From: Aquatica leii
Lineage: Eukaryota; Arthropoda; Insecta; Coleoptera; Lampyridae
Direction of reading: 5' to 3'
NCBI GenBank assembly: GCA_035610365.1
Contig: CM069432.1
Location: forward strand, 173,040,035 to 173,104,034
Length of the DNA: 64,000 nt
Below are positions 44,471-56,004 of this stretch, one piece after another. Under the pieces are notes generated by a model. That model searched no databases. It saw nothing but the letters and a program-made list of their open reading frames with translations, and was not told the origin of the DNA. Position 1 is the first letter of the stretch, and every line of letters starts with the position of its first letter. The position numbers and the translations under genes were made by a program.

Positions 44471-44480
44471 AATAAATAAA
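44471..44480 (+). terminator. Polyadenylation signals for the 42761-44410 gene
   Basis: Two overlapping AATAAA motifs, about 60 bp after the stop codon. Confidence 0.6.
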
Positions 44481-44621
44481 CGAACGTGTTGTTAAATGTA
44501 CGTACATCAAAGAATACCACTTTTTACCCACAATTTTGTCATTTTACAATTTTGTATTTACCATAACCATTTAAAGAAAGTATTCTCTGGAGTACATAAC
44601 ACCCTACATTCACTAAACTAT

Positions 44622-46585
44622 TTAATGCAAAAATATTCTTGATTGTTCTTTGTCCATGTTACTATTAAAACGTTTATTTACTTTTAAAAAGTAAGATGCG
44701 ACTGCTTGCGTTGTTTTTTGTAAAAATTCCAAACCAACTTTAATTTGTGTTTCAAGCAAAAGTCTCAGTTTGTTCATAAGTGTTGGTGGTTTTTTGGCAA
44801 CGGTTGTGTTTTGTTGGTTAAACAATGTTGTAGATTCAAACGATGAACCCAGTTCATTACTTAACGGGTTATTTTCTTCATCTTTAAAAATTTCATTGCT
44901 TCTCCGCTTTCTGATTTTAACCTGTAAATGTTCCAGATTTATACTATCTGGAGTTGATATTTCCGGTAGGTTTCTAGGACCATGTTCTGGTACAACCACA
45001 GGAGTTACTTCAGAAGCGCCAAAAAATGGATCTTTATTGGTTACATATTTAACTTCTTGATTAAATGGTGTTTGTGCAAAAGGATTGTTGAATAAATCCG
45101 GCTCCTTTCTTCGTGAAAACTGCGTTTTGTCATTATATTTTTGCGACGGTGTTAGATAAAGAGCTTCTACAGAAGCTTCGCTTTGGCCACGTCTTAAGCC
45201 GTATTCGTCTGTTTTTTTATTTTGATAACCGCCTTTTATGTTCTGAATTGGATAATTTGAACCACTGCTTTTAATAGGCATACCGGCTATTACCTTTCCA
45301 ATAGCTTCCTCTTCAGAGATACCTCCTGGCATATACTCATCGTTATAGTAGTAAACTCCTTGTTTATCTTTTCTGTCAATGTCATATGACCTTCGAACTG
45401 GCCCAAACGGATACAAAAAGTAACTGGCAAGTCCAGCTGTTACCATTAAGCCGACAATTCCTACTCCAACTGTAGGCATTATTTCTCTAGATAAGTAGTT
45501 GTATATTTGGGTTCCTATTGGTTTTTCTTTTGTTGCCAATTTTGTATTGTTAGCTGCTGTTTTTTCTAAACTTGGACGACGACGACGAATTTTATTCTTT
45601 TTTTTTTTTGATATAGTTGTTCTTCTTTTTTTGGAAGACATTGTAGTAGTTAAAAGTTCAACTTGATCGTCTTTTGGTTCTACGGACAAATAGGTGTTAT
45701 TATCGCTGGTGGTTGTTGTAAGAATTGGCATTTCCGTAACCCTAGTTGTTACTTTTTTAGATAAAGTTGTTATCGGCGTTGTTGTAGTTGAGTTTTTATT
45801 TTTAACAATTGCATTGTTTAACACTGATGCTTTTATTTTAGTAAATTTCTGATCAATTGATTGTGTTGTGACTTCAACTTGTACGGAACTTGGCTTTTTT
45901 GTTGTAGTACTTAAAGGTCGTTTTTTAAACAAAGGTTTTGTTATTTTATTAAAAATGTCACTACGGGTGAGATTTTTATTGTCATCAAACTTTTGTTTTG
46001 TGGTTGGTTTTGGAGTTGATTTTATGGTCGTTATGAAAGAAGGCGGAACGGTTTGGCTGTTTAATAACACCCACGTAGAGATACCTTGACTAGTTGTTGC
46101 CTTATTTTCCATTTTGTAAAAATTCAATTTTTTGGTACTTTCTTCCCATAGTAAATCGATGTTATGTACAGGTTCTACAATACCAGGGTGCGAGTTTTCG
46201 TATTCATCTTGTTGATTTTTTATAGGCGTTTTTTTAATGTGTTGCTTAACCCGAGGAGGTGTTCTTGTGTCGAGCGTTATTTGCGATGATGTTGCGTTTA
46301 CGTCGATTAGTTGATTGGTTAATTGTTTAATGGTATCTCCGATTTGTGGTTGATTTGGCCTAAAAAAAATATACATTATTGTTTTCTATAAAAAAAGATA
46401 CATTTGACGTAAAACAATTTTATAGAAATTGTTGTTTTGTAGTCTTGATTATGTAAGTTTACATAAAATTGTTTTATGTTCTCGTATTACCTAAGCTTTC
46501 TTCTTTTTGCTCGTTTATTGATACCATTTTCAACTAAATAAAATAAGGTTGTTTTGCAAAAAACAATAAAAACACATTGTTTCAT
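44622..46585 (-). CDS. Thr/Lys-rich protein with signal and one membrane segment, 610 aa, two exons
   Basis: Exon 1 is 46585-46491 and exon 2 is 46359-44622, joined across a 131-bp intron (GTAATA...TTTTTTTTAG) in matching phase, giving 610 residues. An ATG at 46376 opens a longer frame into exon 2, but it falls inside the intron's acceptor tract. Exon 1 begins MKQCVFIVFCKTTLFYLVE, a signal or anchor sequence, then KRAKRRKLR. The middle is rich in Thr, Lys and Ser (TTTKKPSSVQVEVTTQS). Residues about 327-351 (PTVGVGIVGLMVTAGLASYF) are hydrophobic, followed by GPVRRSYD and a YYYNDEYMPGG stretch. Residues 515-519 (RKRRS) form a possible proprotein cleavage site. Family unknown; function not inferable. 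Confidence 0.85.
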
Positions 46586-46732
46586 GTACTTTATTTTTAA
46601 TAAATAAATAAATAATGTGTACAACTATACAAATGCAAGTCTGACATGTTTAAGCGTATATAAGTTACCTCTACATCTTATGTACAACTGCTACACTTAA
46701 AATTATATTTGTCTGTAATTTAAGCAAAACTT

Positions 46733-48232
46733 TTATTTTTTTCTACGTTTCCAACTGAATAATTTTTTTGGTTGTTCTACGTGATGTATATTCCAATTAC
46801 TTTTCAAAAATGAGTGCAGTTTGTCAATACTACGTTTATACCGTACACGGTCATGGACATTAATCCACGTTTTTGTATTATGATTCCAAAACCATCCATC
46901 GTTATGATGTATAGGTTTGTGTACGTGCTTATGAACAATAAATTGAGTTTTTGGTGGTTCTTTACCCTTACCAGCTAAGAAGAATAACGGTAGCCACCAC
47001 GGATAAAATGGAAGAAACGTTATGAACCCGAAAAGAAAGCTAATCACTGGAATAATATAAAGAAGCGGACTCAATTTACTTAATGCTCCATTTAGAAGTC
47101 CTAAGCTTTTACCTAGCAACCGAAGCAAGCTCATTATGTCCGTTAAATTTGGCAACTTAGGTAATTTAGGAAATTGTGGTAACGAAGGTAAACTACCTAA
47201 TGGTCCTCCACCTCCACTGTCACTAACAGCTGCACCTACAGGATTGCTTAATGTGTCTAAACCGGCAGCAGGTGCAGACGCTGCTAACCCAGGCGGTGGA
47301 AGAATTTGTGCACCACTAGCACCTGAACTAGCAGCTTCTAAATCATTAGTGGCTACCGGTAATCTTTCTGGAAGTCGATTTTGGTTATGATTTAAATAGG
47401 TATTTATTGCTATGTTTAAATCGGAACAACCTTGTTTACTGGATGCCCCAAGAACCGAATTAGTTAGATGAACGTTTGGACAAGCGCTATCGATTTTTTC
47501 AAAACTAGACGGATTCTTAATTAGATCCAATTCAAACTGAGAAAGTACGTTACCTGGATTAGGCGAAACAGTTTCAAAATTATCTTCCTCGTTTGATGCG
47601 GAAGCATCAGAAATTGAATGATCGGGAGAATAAATTAAGATTTCTGGATTCGGAGTTGGAATGGGAATATTTTGATCGTACCAATTTTCTTTGAGATGAT
47701 TTTTATTGTTTAGTCTAACTGATGTAGAATTTTTGGTTTTCGTGTTTTTCTTATCTAATTTAATCTGATAAAAATTATTACCGAATGTGTCGTTTTTTGG
47801 TTTATTACTAACATTAATCCACTCTACTTGATTTTTTTTAACTAAATAAGTTTTATTTTGATTTAATGTTTTTATTTGAATAGTTTTATTTGGGTAGCGC
47901 AAATCTTCCAAATTGCTGTTTACAAAATTATTTATTAATTGCGTTGTTGAATTTCTTTTTACCGGTTTGTTTTTATTTGTATTTATTTTTAAGTTGCTGT
48001 ATTTGTTTTTTTCGGTAGTAGAAAGCGAAGGCCTAATAAGTTTAATTTGATAATTTAAAACTGAAGGAATGTTTTGAGTTTGAGTTGGTGTGTCAAATTT
48101 TGAAATAGAGTGTGTTTTATTATGTCCCTTCAACAAGTTGTACCTGCGTGTTGTTGGCAACTCCGTTGTTGGAATTGGGGATGCGTATGCACTGCAGAAG
48201 ATGAGAATTATCCACGTCGCTGTGGAAGGCAT
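46733..48232 (-). CDS. Secreted/membrane protein of unknown function, 499 aa
   Basis: Residues 1-18 (MPSTATWIILIFCSAYAS) are a signal peptide. A long Asn/Lys/Thr-rich region follows, with many NxT/S sites. There is a Cys pair (C251, C269), a Gly/Ala/Pro-rich stretch (about 300-350), then FPKLPKLPNLTDIMSLLRLL and a strongly hydrophobic segment (388-420) ending PFYPWWLPLFFLAG. Next is a His-rich part (VHKHVHKPIHHNDGWFWNHN) and YKRSID (465-470), a possible cleavage site. The start is the ATG at 48232, which lies nine bases into an exon that begins after CTGTTTTCTTTTAG, so a 5' non-coding exon must lie upstream (candidate donor at 50842). An AATAAA on the minus strand at about 46590 overlaps the start of the next gene. 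Family unknown. Confidence 0.9.
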   Translation of the reverse strand: MPSTATWIILIFCSAYASPIPTTELPTTRRYNLLKGHNKTHSISKFDTPTQTQNIPSVLNYQIKLIRPSLSTTEKNKYSNLKINTNKNKPVKRNSTTQLINNFVNSNLEDLRYPNKTIQIKTLNQNKTYLVKKNQVEWINVSNKPKNDTFGNNFYQIKLDKKNTKTKNSTSVRLNNKNHLKENWYDQNIPIPTPNPEILIYSPDHSISDASASNEEDNFETVSPNPGNVLSQFELDLIKNPSSFEKIDSACPNVHLTNSVLGASSKQGCSDLNIAINTYLNHNQNRLPERLPVATNDLEAASSGASGAQILPPPGLAASAPAAGLDTLSNPVGAAVSDSGGGGPLGSLPSLPQFPKLPKLPNLTDIMSLLRLLGKSLGLLNGALSKLSPLLYIIPVISFLFGFITFLPFYPWWLPLFFLAGKGKEPPKTQFIVHKHVHKPIHHNDGWFWNHNTKTWINVHDRVRYKRSIDKLHSFLKSNWNIHHVEQPKKLFSWKRRKK

Positions 48233-48589
48233 TGTAATATCCTAAAAGAAAACAGATTTAATTCGCTTATATTTTATTTGTCGGATATTATGTAATAAAC
48301 AAAAACTCTAATCACTTCACGTCATCAACAACATAATTTTTTAATATAAATGTAATTTTTTAATAGTGTTGTTACTAGTGGACCAGGTTTCAGTTTTGAA
48401 ATTATTCATATTTATATTTGTACGTTTGTAACACAATGTTTTTACTTGACAGATAAAAAAAAATGATGTGGTTATCACACGACTATCGTATAAGAAATGA
48501 TGAAAAAAAGTCTACATATTTTTTAAGGTTATGTTGTCATAAAATCATTTTGAAGTGATATGTACACGTTTGTATTGATTTCCTAGCCT

Positions 48590-48740
48590 GCTATAATTTT
48601 TTTGAAATTTTTCTCCTCGATTTCATTAAGATTCCATACCAAATTTTAAATTACTAAGACTTTTGGTTCGACAGTTATCGTGGGTACATCCAAAGATAAT
48701 GTAACTAAGATGCAGCATATGAACAAGTCAAAAGAATATA
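48590..48740 (+). repeat. LINE/SINE 3'-like repeat, partial copy
   Basis: ACTTTTGGTTCGACAGTTATCGTGGGTACATCC recurs, with G for C, at about 49109. The upstream part (GATTTCATTAAGATTCCATA) also fits. Probably the 3' part of a non-LTR element or derived SINE. Confidence 0.5.
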
Positions 48741-49009
48741 GAGAAAACTATTTATTATTTTTTCACGTATCTTGCTTTCCCTTCAAGATATGGAATTTTT
48801 TCTAAAAAAAAATTATTGCAGGCAAGATACGAACCTAGGATTATATATGGAATTCACTTTAAATTGTAAATCAAATATCTAATAAACTGTTAATGTTAGA
48901 AAAAAAATAATTTGAATAAATTGTTAGGAAGAATTAACTCTATAAGAAACTGTATAAATAATTCGTATAATTTACATACGTACAAAATTATATAAGAAAA
49001 ACTGTTAAA

Positions 49010-49295
49010 ATGGCGAATACACCCACTTCCGGTTTCTTTATCAGGCCTATTGTTTATTAAGCCGAGAGAATATGAAAACCCAGCTCTATAATAAATTTCA
49101 AGTTACTAGGACTTTTGGTTCGAGAGTTATCGTGGGTACATCGTTACACACAGTCACACACACAGACACCCAAAATTTTTTTGTCAAAAATACATTTTTC
49201 GGATTCAGGAGAACTTGAAACGTAAAATTATGCAAATAAAAATTTTTTGAATGAAAATTGTGATCGCTATACTTTCCTTATAGGAAAGTAAAAAA
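49010..49295 (+). repeat. LINE/SINE 3'-like repeat, longer copy
   Basis: Begins near CACTTCCGGTTTCTTTATC, contains TCGAGAGTTATCGTGGGTAC, an ACACACACAGACACC microsatellite, GGATTCAGGAGAACTTGAAA and ends TATAGGAAAGTAAAAAAC. This order resembles the 3' ends of widespread insect non-LTR elements; family not assigned. Confidence 0.5.
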
Positions 49296-49974
49296 CTAAG
49301 AAGCTGGCAGTACTGTAAACTTTTGCCAAACACTTAATTTAAAATTAATTTTGTGGGTATTTTACGTCATTGATGACGTGCAAATGATTAGAGCTTGCAA
49401 TGAATTGGTATTGCAGAAAAAACCATAGAACAAACAGTAGTGATTAAATGTGCTACGTGACATGGAACAAATAAAAAAAGCTCCGACTAATAATGTCGGT
49501 ATTTCCAGGTTAATCGTTTTTCAACAACCTAACGCTATAGTTATCAGTCATTCACCTACTGTTCTATATCAAATACAATTTTTAAAACATAGTTAGTTTA
49601 ACACTATCGCAACGTAACAATAGTATAATTTTCAACTGGACGAAATTATTTTTTAATATGCAACGTGATTAAAGTTATAAAAAATCAAGTACCGTTCCGA
49701 GTTCAATGACTTTCTCTAGCCTACACATTACACAATTTTCAAGAACTAAACTGGGTCACCATGACCATCCACATTACTAGCTCTATACCTAAATTAAAAT
49801 AAGGAATGATTTCCTTAAATAATTTGTTTTTGAAGAATCTAATAAAATGGGTGAACGAAAATGATATTATTTGACTTCAGTTTAAAACCGGGTTCAAATA
49901 TATACCGTTTTAGTTCATAACTTTTACAACTAATTAAAAATTGTTTTAATTTATTTAACAAGAAATTTACTTAC

Positions 49975-50093
49975 TTCTTTAAAAATTCAAATTGTTTATG
50001 ACGTACACCGTGGAACATACGAAGAACTACTGCCTCTTGCAGCGTTCTTAAAACGGTTCCGGTATTCGGTGTAGCGGTACCCATCGTTGGTAC
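49975..50093 (-). CDS. Probable internal or first coding exon, unknown gene
   Basis: On the minus strand TTTTTTAG precedes and GTAAGTAAAT follows a 119-bp segment with good codons. From the ATG at 50084 it reads MGTATPNTGTVLRTLQEAVV and LRMFHGVRHKQFEFLK, leaving phase 2. No next coding exon was found in 48250-49970. Joining to the 48241 acceptor would give only a short 47-codon frame. It may be an alternative first exon or an upstream reading frame of the 46733-48232 gene, or belong to an unseen gene. The peptide does not look random, but I do not recognise it. Confidence 0.5.
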
Positions 50094-50841
50094 CTAAAAA
50101 ATAACAGACATAAATTCCTTTCAGTTTTAAATGCAATGCACATTTACACTTTTTATTCCTTTATTATTCTAAACGCTTTTATTATTACCAGTATAATTAC
50201 ATAATCCAGTAGTTTATAACAATCTAAACAAAAAGCGCGTCAAAATTACTGAAACAGATTACTCGTAATCGTTTCAGATGTTTTAAGCGTAAAATTCGTA
50301 ATTTTTTATTTGGTTTGAGCGAGTACCTTTACGCTTAATAACTCTTAACAATTTAGACAGATCGAGATCGTCCGTTATATTATAGAATAATGTGTTTAAA
50401 AAGAAATTTTGTTTATCACAATTCAGATTTTAATGAACACCGTCTGTCGTCTCACATAGTTCAATTTAATTGCATTTTATTACTGTTTAAAATCTTGTTT
50501 GCTTACTGACTTGAATTCTAGTAATTATTCGGAGCATGTCGGACATAAATTATCAAGTAATCCTTTTGTAAAAATCTATCGTGCAAATGCGTATAGCAAT
50601 TATTTAAGCTTATCCTTCAAACCTTTTTCATAACGAAATGCTCTAATTTTAAAATAGCGAAAGAAATTATAAGAAATTGCACCTAAACGAAAGAAATTTC
50701 ATATGTTGTAACATAAACACAATTTTATCATTCAGGATTAATAAGCATATGCTGCAGTTTCAATTAATTTAATTTATTCGAATGTATTGTAGAATTTTGA
50801 GTATTACTTTGTAGTAAGTGTTGGTTAAAAAAAACAACTTA

Positions 50842-50960
50842 CCTCATTACAACAAAATAGTATTCATTTTAACAAATCACTTATCAATAACCATCCAATT
50901 AAAGACACTTGTGCAACTATCCAACAATCGATGGACAACTACTATAGAATTAACTTGAAA
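50842..50960 (-). other. Possible 5' non-coding exon
   Basis: On the minus strand TGTAATGAG|GTAAGTTG at about 50842 is a strong donor; the sequence upstream has no long frame. It could be the first exon of the transcript that reaches the acceptors at 50093 or 48241. Confidence 0.35.
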
Positions 50961-51859
50961 GTATCTGTATCCAGTTATAATTTCAATTGAGCTAATAGTA
51001 AACCTCTTGTACTAACAATCTTGATTGCGAATGTGTGTTAATAAAGCGGAAGTTGATCTCGAATCTGCTAGTCCAAGTTTTAATAACAAGTGGGGGACTA
51101 CCCCTTAGAACAACATTTCCCATACTAACAAACATCTATGACACGAAAAAAACTTGTTTGATGGGAACAAAGGCGTAGATTAGAATAATTAGAATTATGT
51201 TGTATTCAATTATATAATTAATCCAAGAGACACGACTATCTTGAACCAAATATTTCGACTACTTTTAGCTTAAAACGGTTTATCAAAAACCGGCTTTTAA
51301 CTGAATTATTTTGGTCTGTACTTCAAAATTGGTACACACTTTTATTTATTCTTGATTTTTATATTGGTTACTCGTTTTCTACGTATTTAAAATTCCCGTG
51401 ACAACTTGCGCTTTGGAAAATAAATTTATTATTGTTTCTATCGCATTGAGAAGTAAATAGATGTAGCGGAAAGCAGTACAATGTCCCTATTTATATTAAT
51501 GTAAAAATTAAGACAACGTCGTCTTACAAAACAAAACAATCTACAGTTTTATAACGGCGCTGTTAATCGAAAACGTTACTTTTAATGAATTTTTTATAAG
51601 TAAAATAGACTATTGATATAATACTTATACAACCATATGATACATAAATTTCTTTTGTGTGTACTACATATGGCTTTGCATTTATGCAAATAAATTATTA
51701 ATGTTACTATTACCCAAAGAAATTTTCTTTAAAACTGATTGAAGACTTCGACGACAAAAAAAAAGGTTAATTCAATATTATTTTATGAATATGTTATCTT
51801 ATCAAAGAAAACAGAATTATACTAATTTTCAAGATTAATTCAAATATCTGTTTATTTAA

Positions 51860-52135
51860 ATATATCGATGTCTTGCTGTGACTGATGATCTTGCTCATGG
51901 CCTTCTTCTCCGTTATCTTCATAGTAGCAATGATAGTAGGTTTTCAGGTGGATGCAGCTGTAGTTTGGGCTATTTATATATTGGGTAAATTTCTGAGATA
52001 TCTTATGGAGTTGTGTGTATTGGGTTATTCGGTAGTGGCCGAATTTAAATTTCGAGAACAGCGAAGTATTAGAATGTACATTAGTCAGTTCAATGTGTAA
52101 GCAATGGATAATATTTTAATAAATGCATAATGGTT
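51860..52135. other. Ambiguous coding-like segment, either strand
   Basis: The plus strand is open for 71 codons (51885-52100) with a hydrophobic N terminus (MILLMAFFSVIFIVAMIVGF) and AATAAA 18 bp after the stop. The minus strand is open for about 90 codons without an ATG, ending YYEDNGEEGHEQDHQSQQ with AATAAA overlapping its stop, as a 3' exon might. Both cannot be real genes; I cannot choose. Confidence 0.35.
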
Positions 52136-52139
52136 CTTT

Positions 52140-53590
52140 GTTTTATTTTACTCAAATTTTCTGAATGATGGGGGTAACACAATTAAAAAATACTGAAAAA
52201 TATTTGTTTTAAAATAAATCAATTTGACGTGTCAAAACGTTTTTTAATAATCCCGACAGAGATTTGAAGTTTGTGCTTAACTCTTTAGTCAATAACCGAG
52301 TAGCCTGGTGTTCACCTAAGAGTTTTACCTTAGATTGTTAATGATTCCGTTAAAATATTTTTAACCGTAGGCATATTAATTTCTCGTTGTTTAATCGATT
52401 TCTAATTAATATATTAATGTATTTAAATTCAAAAAAAATATTTTTTAATTGTTAAAAACTACCTTAAAGCCGACTGACTAGACGCTTGCTCAATAACCGG
52501 GTAGGCGGGTGTACACATATAAAACTTTGTATTTAACGGATCAAAATTGCAATAAAACCTTACATACATGTTATAAAAAAATTAATTTTGAAAATGTGGC
52601 ATTATGTGCCATAATTAGCTGATTTTGATCGGATGTACTAGGTTCAGGTTTTTAAGATGTACATTAAAAAATTCGATCGTTTTAAGAGACTATAGGTTAA
52701 AATACTTAAATAGGTACCCGGGTACCCCGGTAGTGAACAACGTTAAATTTTTGGTTATTGACGTAAGGGGTAACTAAATGTGCATATTACTGAATTAAAT
52801 ATAGTTTAGATTAATCAGTGCTTAAAGTAATAATGTTTTTAATTAATTTTAGTAATTTTGGCAAAAAAACATGTTACCTATTTATTTTTGTTTTGTAAAT
52901 CACGATTACGTCAAAATTAATTCTATTAAACTAGTGACATAACTGTCACAATCACAAAACAACGCACATCAGTATCTTAAATTTTATATTTGATTTTAGT
53001 AACAGTTTAGATCAATAGTAATTTACGTAACAAGCATCGAAAGTAAAGCAAGCATAACGAACGTTAATGCGAGGAATCTGTCAAATTTGACATTAACTTT
53101 AACAACTTTTTTTAGTTTTAACCAAATTGTTAAATTTCTTAAATGAGTTTCACCTGTCGCTTACACGTTTTAATATAATGATTTATTTTGAACACTTAGT
53201 TTTATGTACATTTCTGCTTTTTGTTTTGCTGCTCTAGAGCTTTTTTTCGCCTATTACGTAACTACATTAACAAGCGACGTGGATAATCACGATTATCGAA
53301 TTTTCATTCCAAACGAGTAACAGACCGGAAGGTATAAGCCGAAGTAAGATAAAATTTATGCAAGTTTGAATTATTTAAATTGTCACTTTAACGAAAACAT
53401 TATTTTTATTACATTGTATCAATTATATGATTATACTGGTTGTACAATTATTGAAATTAAAAAATAGTGTATTAATTTTTTTTGTTACTTTTCTAAATTT
53501 TAGGTTAATTATAAATCACATACCTACATCAAAATTAAGACGTCAAATTTATATTTGACAGTTGATATCCATAGGTATCTAATTTTGTTT
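52140..53590. other. Intergenic, with related short repeats
   Basis: GTCAATAACCGAGTAGCCTG (52290) and CTCAATAACCGGGTAGGCGG (52489) are direct repeats of each other. GGTTATTGACG (about 52754) is an inverted echo. No gene. Confidence 0.45.
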
Positions 53591-53651
53591 GATCAGTGTT
53601 AGAATATTCATGCTATCATTTGTTATAGAATGAAAATGTATGTAAATTATT

Positions 53652-53734
53652 GAAACGTTCGAGAAATTATTCTCAAGTTTGAGAACTTTCGCGAGGTTTT
53701 TGTACATTTCCAGAACGTTCACTGGAAGTCAGTT
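53652..53734 (+). promoter_or_regulatory. Heat-shock-element cluster with initiator-like TCAGTT
   Basis: Alternating nGAAn units: TTCgaGAA (53658-53665), GAActTTCgcGAG (53683-53695), and a perfect TTCcaGAAcgTTC (53708-53720) followed by TGGAA. TCAGTT at 53729-53734 matches the arthropod initiator. This is either a heat-shock promoter or the U3 of an LTR element with similar sites (a possible LTR start TGTTAGAATATTCATG lies at 53598). No downstream gene is visible before the Gypsy insertion at 54112. Confidence 0.6.
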
Positions 53735-54111
53735 ATTCCAGCAATTTGAAGACGGCAGTGTTAAGAAGATTATTTAAGTTTAAATAAATAAGTGATTAAC
53801 GCGTGTGTTCGAGATAAATATACGGAGTATAACCTTGTACGTAACTTTAAAGTAAACAATAAGTCTTAAACTAAAGTTATCCGTGGATCTTATCTTCGTG
53901 TAAGTGATAGTGTTATATATAAATTAGTGTTAGTGTTTTTATTAAATATCCTTAGATTTAATTAGTTCGGTTAGTTGTATACGTGTACATTTTTTTAAAG
54001 TATAAATAAGTTACCCAGTGAGCAAATTGTAGCTAAAACCGGCTGTTTTATAACTACTTTAGCTTTTAAAGTTACTCTTTAGAGCACTTTTAAGTGGCTT
54101 GTGGAAAAACT
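53735..54111 (+). other. Leader-like sequence between HSE cluster and Gypsy insertion
   Basis: A/T-rich, without frames, with AATAAA at about 53783. Consistent with a 5' UTR or with the R-U5 part of an LTR. The last four bases (AACT) are the left target duplication of the Gypsy element. Confidence 0.4.
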
Positions 54112-55899
54112 TGTAACCTGCGTTTGAATTTCGTTGTAAAAGTCACCGTAAGTTTTCTTTTTTTGTGTGTTTCGATTTATTAATTTAGTATTAGCATCAA
54201 GAACGTTTTGTTTATTGTTTGTGTGGTTTGAGTTTAATGATATTTCAAGTTGTTTTCAATCATTATTGAAATTTTCTTTTAAATGCATACAGATCCGTAA
54301 TTTTGAGTTTAATTTAGTACTTTATTTGGTTATCTTCGTAGAATACCAATTCAATATAATTTACGACTTCCTTTGTAGAATGTAAGTTGATACATTTTTC
54401 TTGGTAATTACACTTTGATTAAGCCACCTGCAGTAATGCAAGTCTCAGCGTTCTTGTGTGAACCAAAGTCTACGTGCGAAAACGCATGCGACTAATTATA
54501 ATTTTCATCTTTGTTTTTCTCGTTTGTTCAATGTTTTTCTTTTACCACAAATTTACTGCGCACATTTAAATAGTTAAGTAGGGGATAGTAGGTCTTTTAA
54601 AAAGTGGGATTTTTTGGCATCATTCGATCGTGGGTCGTGATGAAAAATACCGGTTACCGTGAGATGTAGTGGAGATATAGGGTAATTTACCCTCTGACGT
54701 TATGTAGAACCGCGGAAGTTAGTCAGAAATCGTGAAAATTAAGGTGGTGGAGAAAAATGTTACTTTTCTTCAAATTTCGTATAGTACGGCTTGTGTAAAA
54801 TTCGTGATTTCTGAAACATAAACTGTTACGTTTGTGGGGTTTAATGTTGTGGTGGTATATGATTAAATCCTAAATTCGCCTGTGGCGGTTATAAAATTAA
54901 ATTGTGAGATATATCTTCCGTCGTTGTTCTATTGTTTGGGAAGCAGCCGAAGTCCATCGAGGTGTTAGCTTTCAAAACCACTGGACCAAAGTTCAACCGG
55001 TGTCACCAATTAAGAATTAAGGTATTTATCGATTTTGTTGTTTGATCGTGCAGTGTCCCGCGATTAAAAATGCAGTAAAAGCTTTCAATTTTGAGTCAAT
55101 TGAAATTACGACTAACGTTGAATTTAATTATTTCAATGAACACGTATAGTGTTTGCGCGAAATTAAAATCAATTAATTTCGTTTTGTTGCGTTTGAGAAG
55201 TGATTCGTATTTCGAATATATGATAATGTAACGACTTATAAACTATATTTTGTTTAGTTCGAATTAAAGTTCGGACATATTTATGTTATAAACTGTATTT
55301 TTTTTTGTGTTATTTAATTTGTTTGTTATAAATATGCGGTCAAGATCTTGAGATTTAATTATATTTGAAAACGCTATTGTAGTAGCATTTCTTTTTATTA
55401 ATTTTAATGTAATGTTTTGTGTGTAAATTGTTCATTCTTGTTTGCTTAAGATTATTTCTTTTCTTTTATTCAAATTTATTTGATATCAATTAGTACTTGT
55501 TATTTTATTTTGCCTTGGTTTTAAATATTCAATCAATAAATGTTAAATTGTTAAATGTAAAGAGCTTTTATTCATTTAGCCGCCGCATACGTAAATTTTT
55601 GTTTAAGTGTTTTTCAGAATTGTTATAACCCAAGGTAAGTTCTTGGGGTTGTAACCAACCGGATGAGCTTTCAAGTAATCAGGGGTTTGAAAGCTACCCT
55701 TACAGAAATCCTTGATTGGCGCCCTTACCGATTATTTGACTATTTTACCGTTCTAGTTCCATTTTTACGACGATCGCGTTTCCAATTTTTCACGGAATTT
55801 TAAATAAAACCCACCCTTCTCCATTGAGCTAGTGGCACAACCCCCGTTTATGTTACTACATTGCAGGCAGTGACTTTGTGTTAATTTTGGCATGTAACA
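54112..55899 (+). repeat. 5' LTR of the Gypsy element
   Basis: Starts TGTAACCTGCGTTTG and ends GGCATGTAACA. It contains ATAAATGTTAAATTG with an AATAAA (near 55536) and AAACTATATTTTG-type stretches. It contains a chance 72-codon frame (54167-54385), repeated in the 3' LTR, that I do not regard as a gene. Confidence 0.97.
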
Positions 55900-55908
55900 T
55901 AAATAATT

Positions 55909-55926
55909 TGGCGTCTCCAGCGTGTG
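55909..55926 (+). promoter_or_regulatory. Primer-binding site of the Gypsy element
   Basis: TGGCGTCTCCAGCGTGTGG starts nine bases after the LTR end. TGG complements the tRNA CCA end. I cannot name the tRNA. Confidence 0.6.
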
Positions 55927-56004
55927 GCCTGTTTCGAATTTTAGTTTGCCTGTTAAGTTTCGTGATTTTTGGAAGATTTTACCGTTTTGTAATTACATTT
56001 TAAA

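Noticed and set aside
46360..46376. ATG at 46376 as start of the 610-aa gene
   Set aside because: It falls in the poly-T acceptor of a GT/AG intron; exon 1 at 46491-46585 joins in phase and provides a signal sequence.
54167..54385. 72-codon frame, repeated at 62117-62335
   Set aside because: It lies inside both LTRs and is identical simply because the LTRs are.
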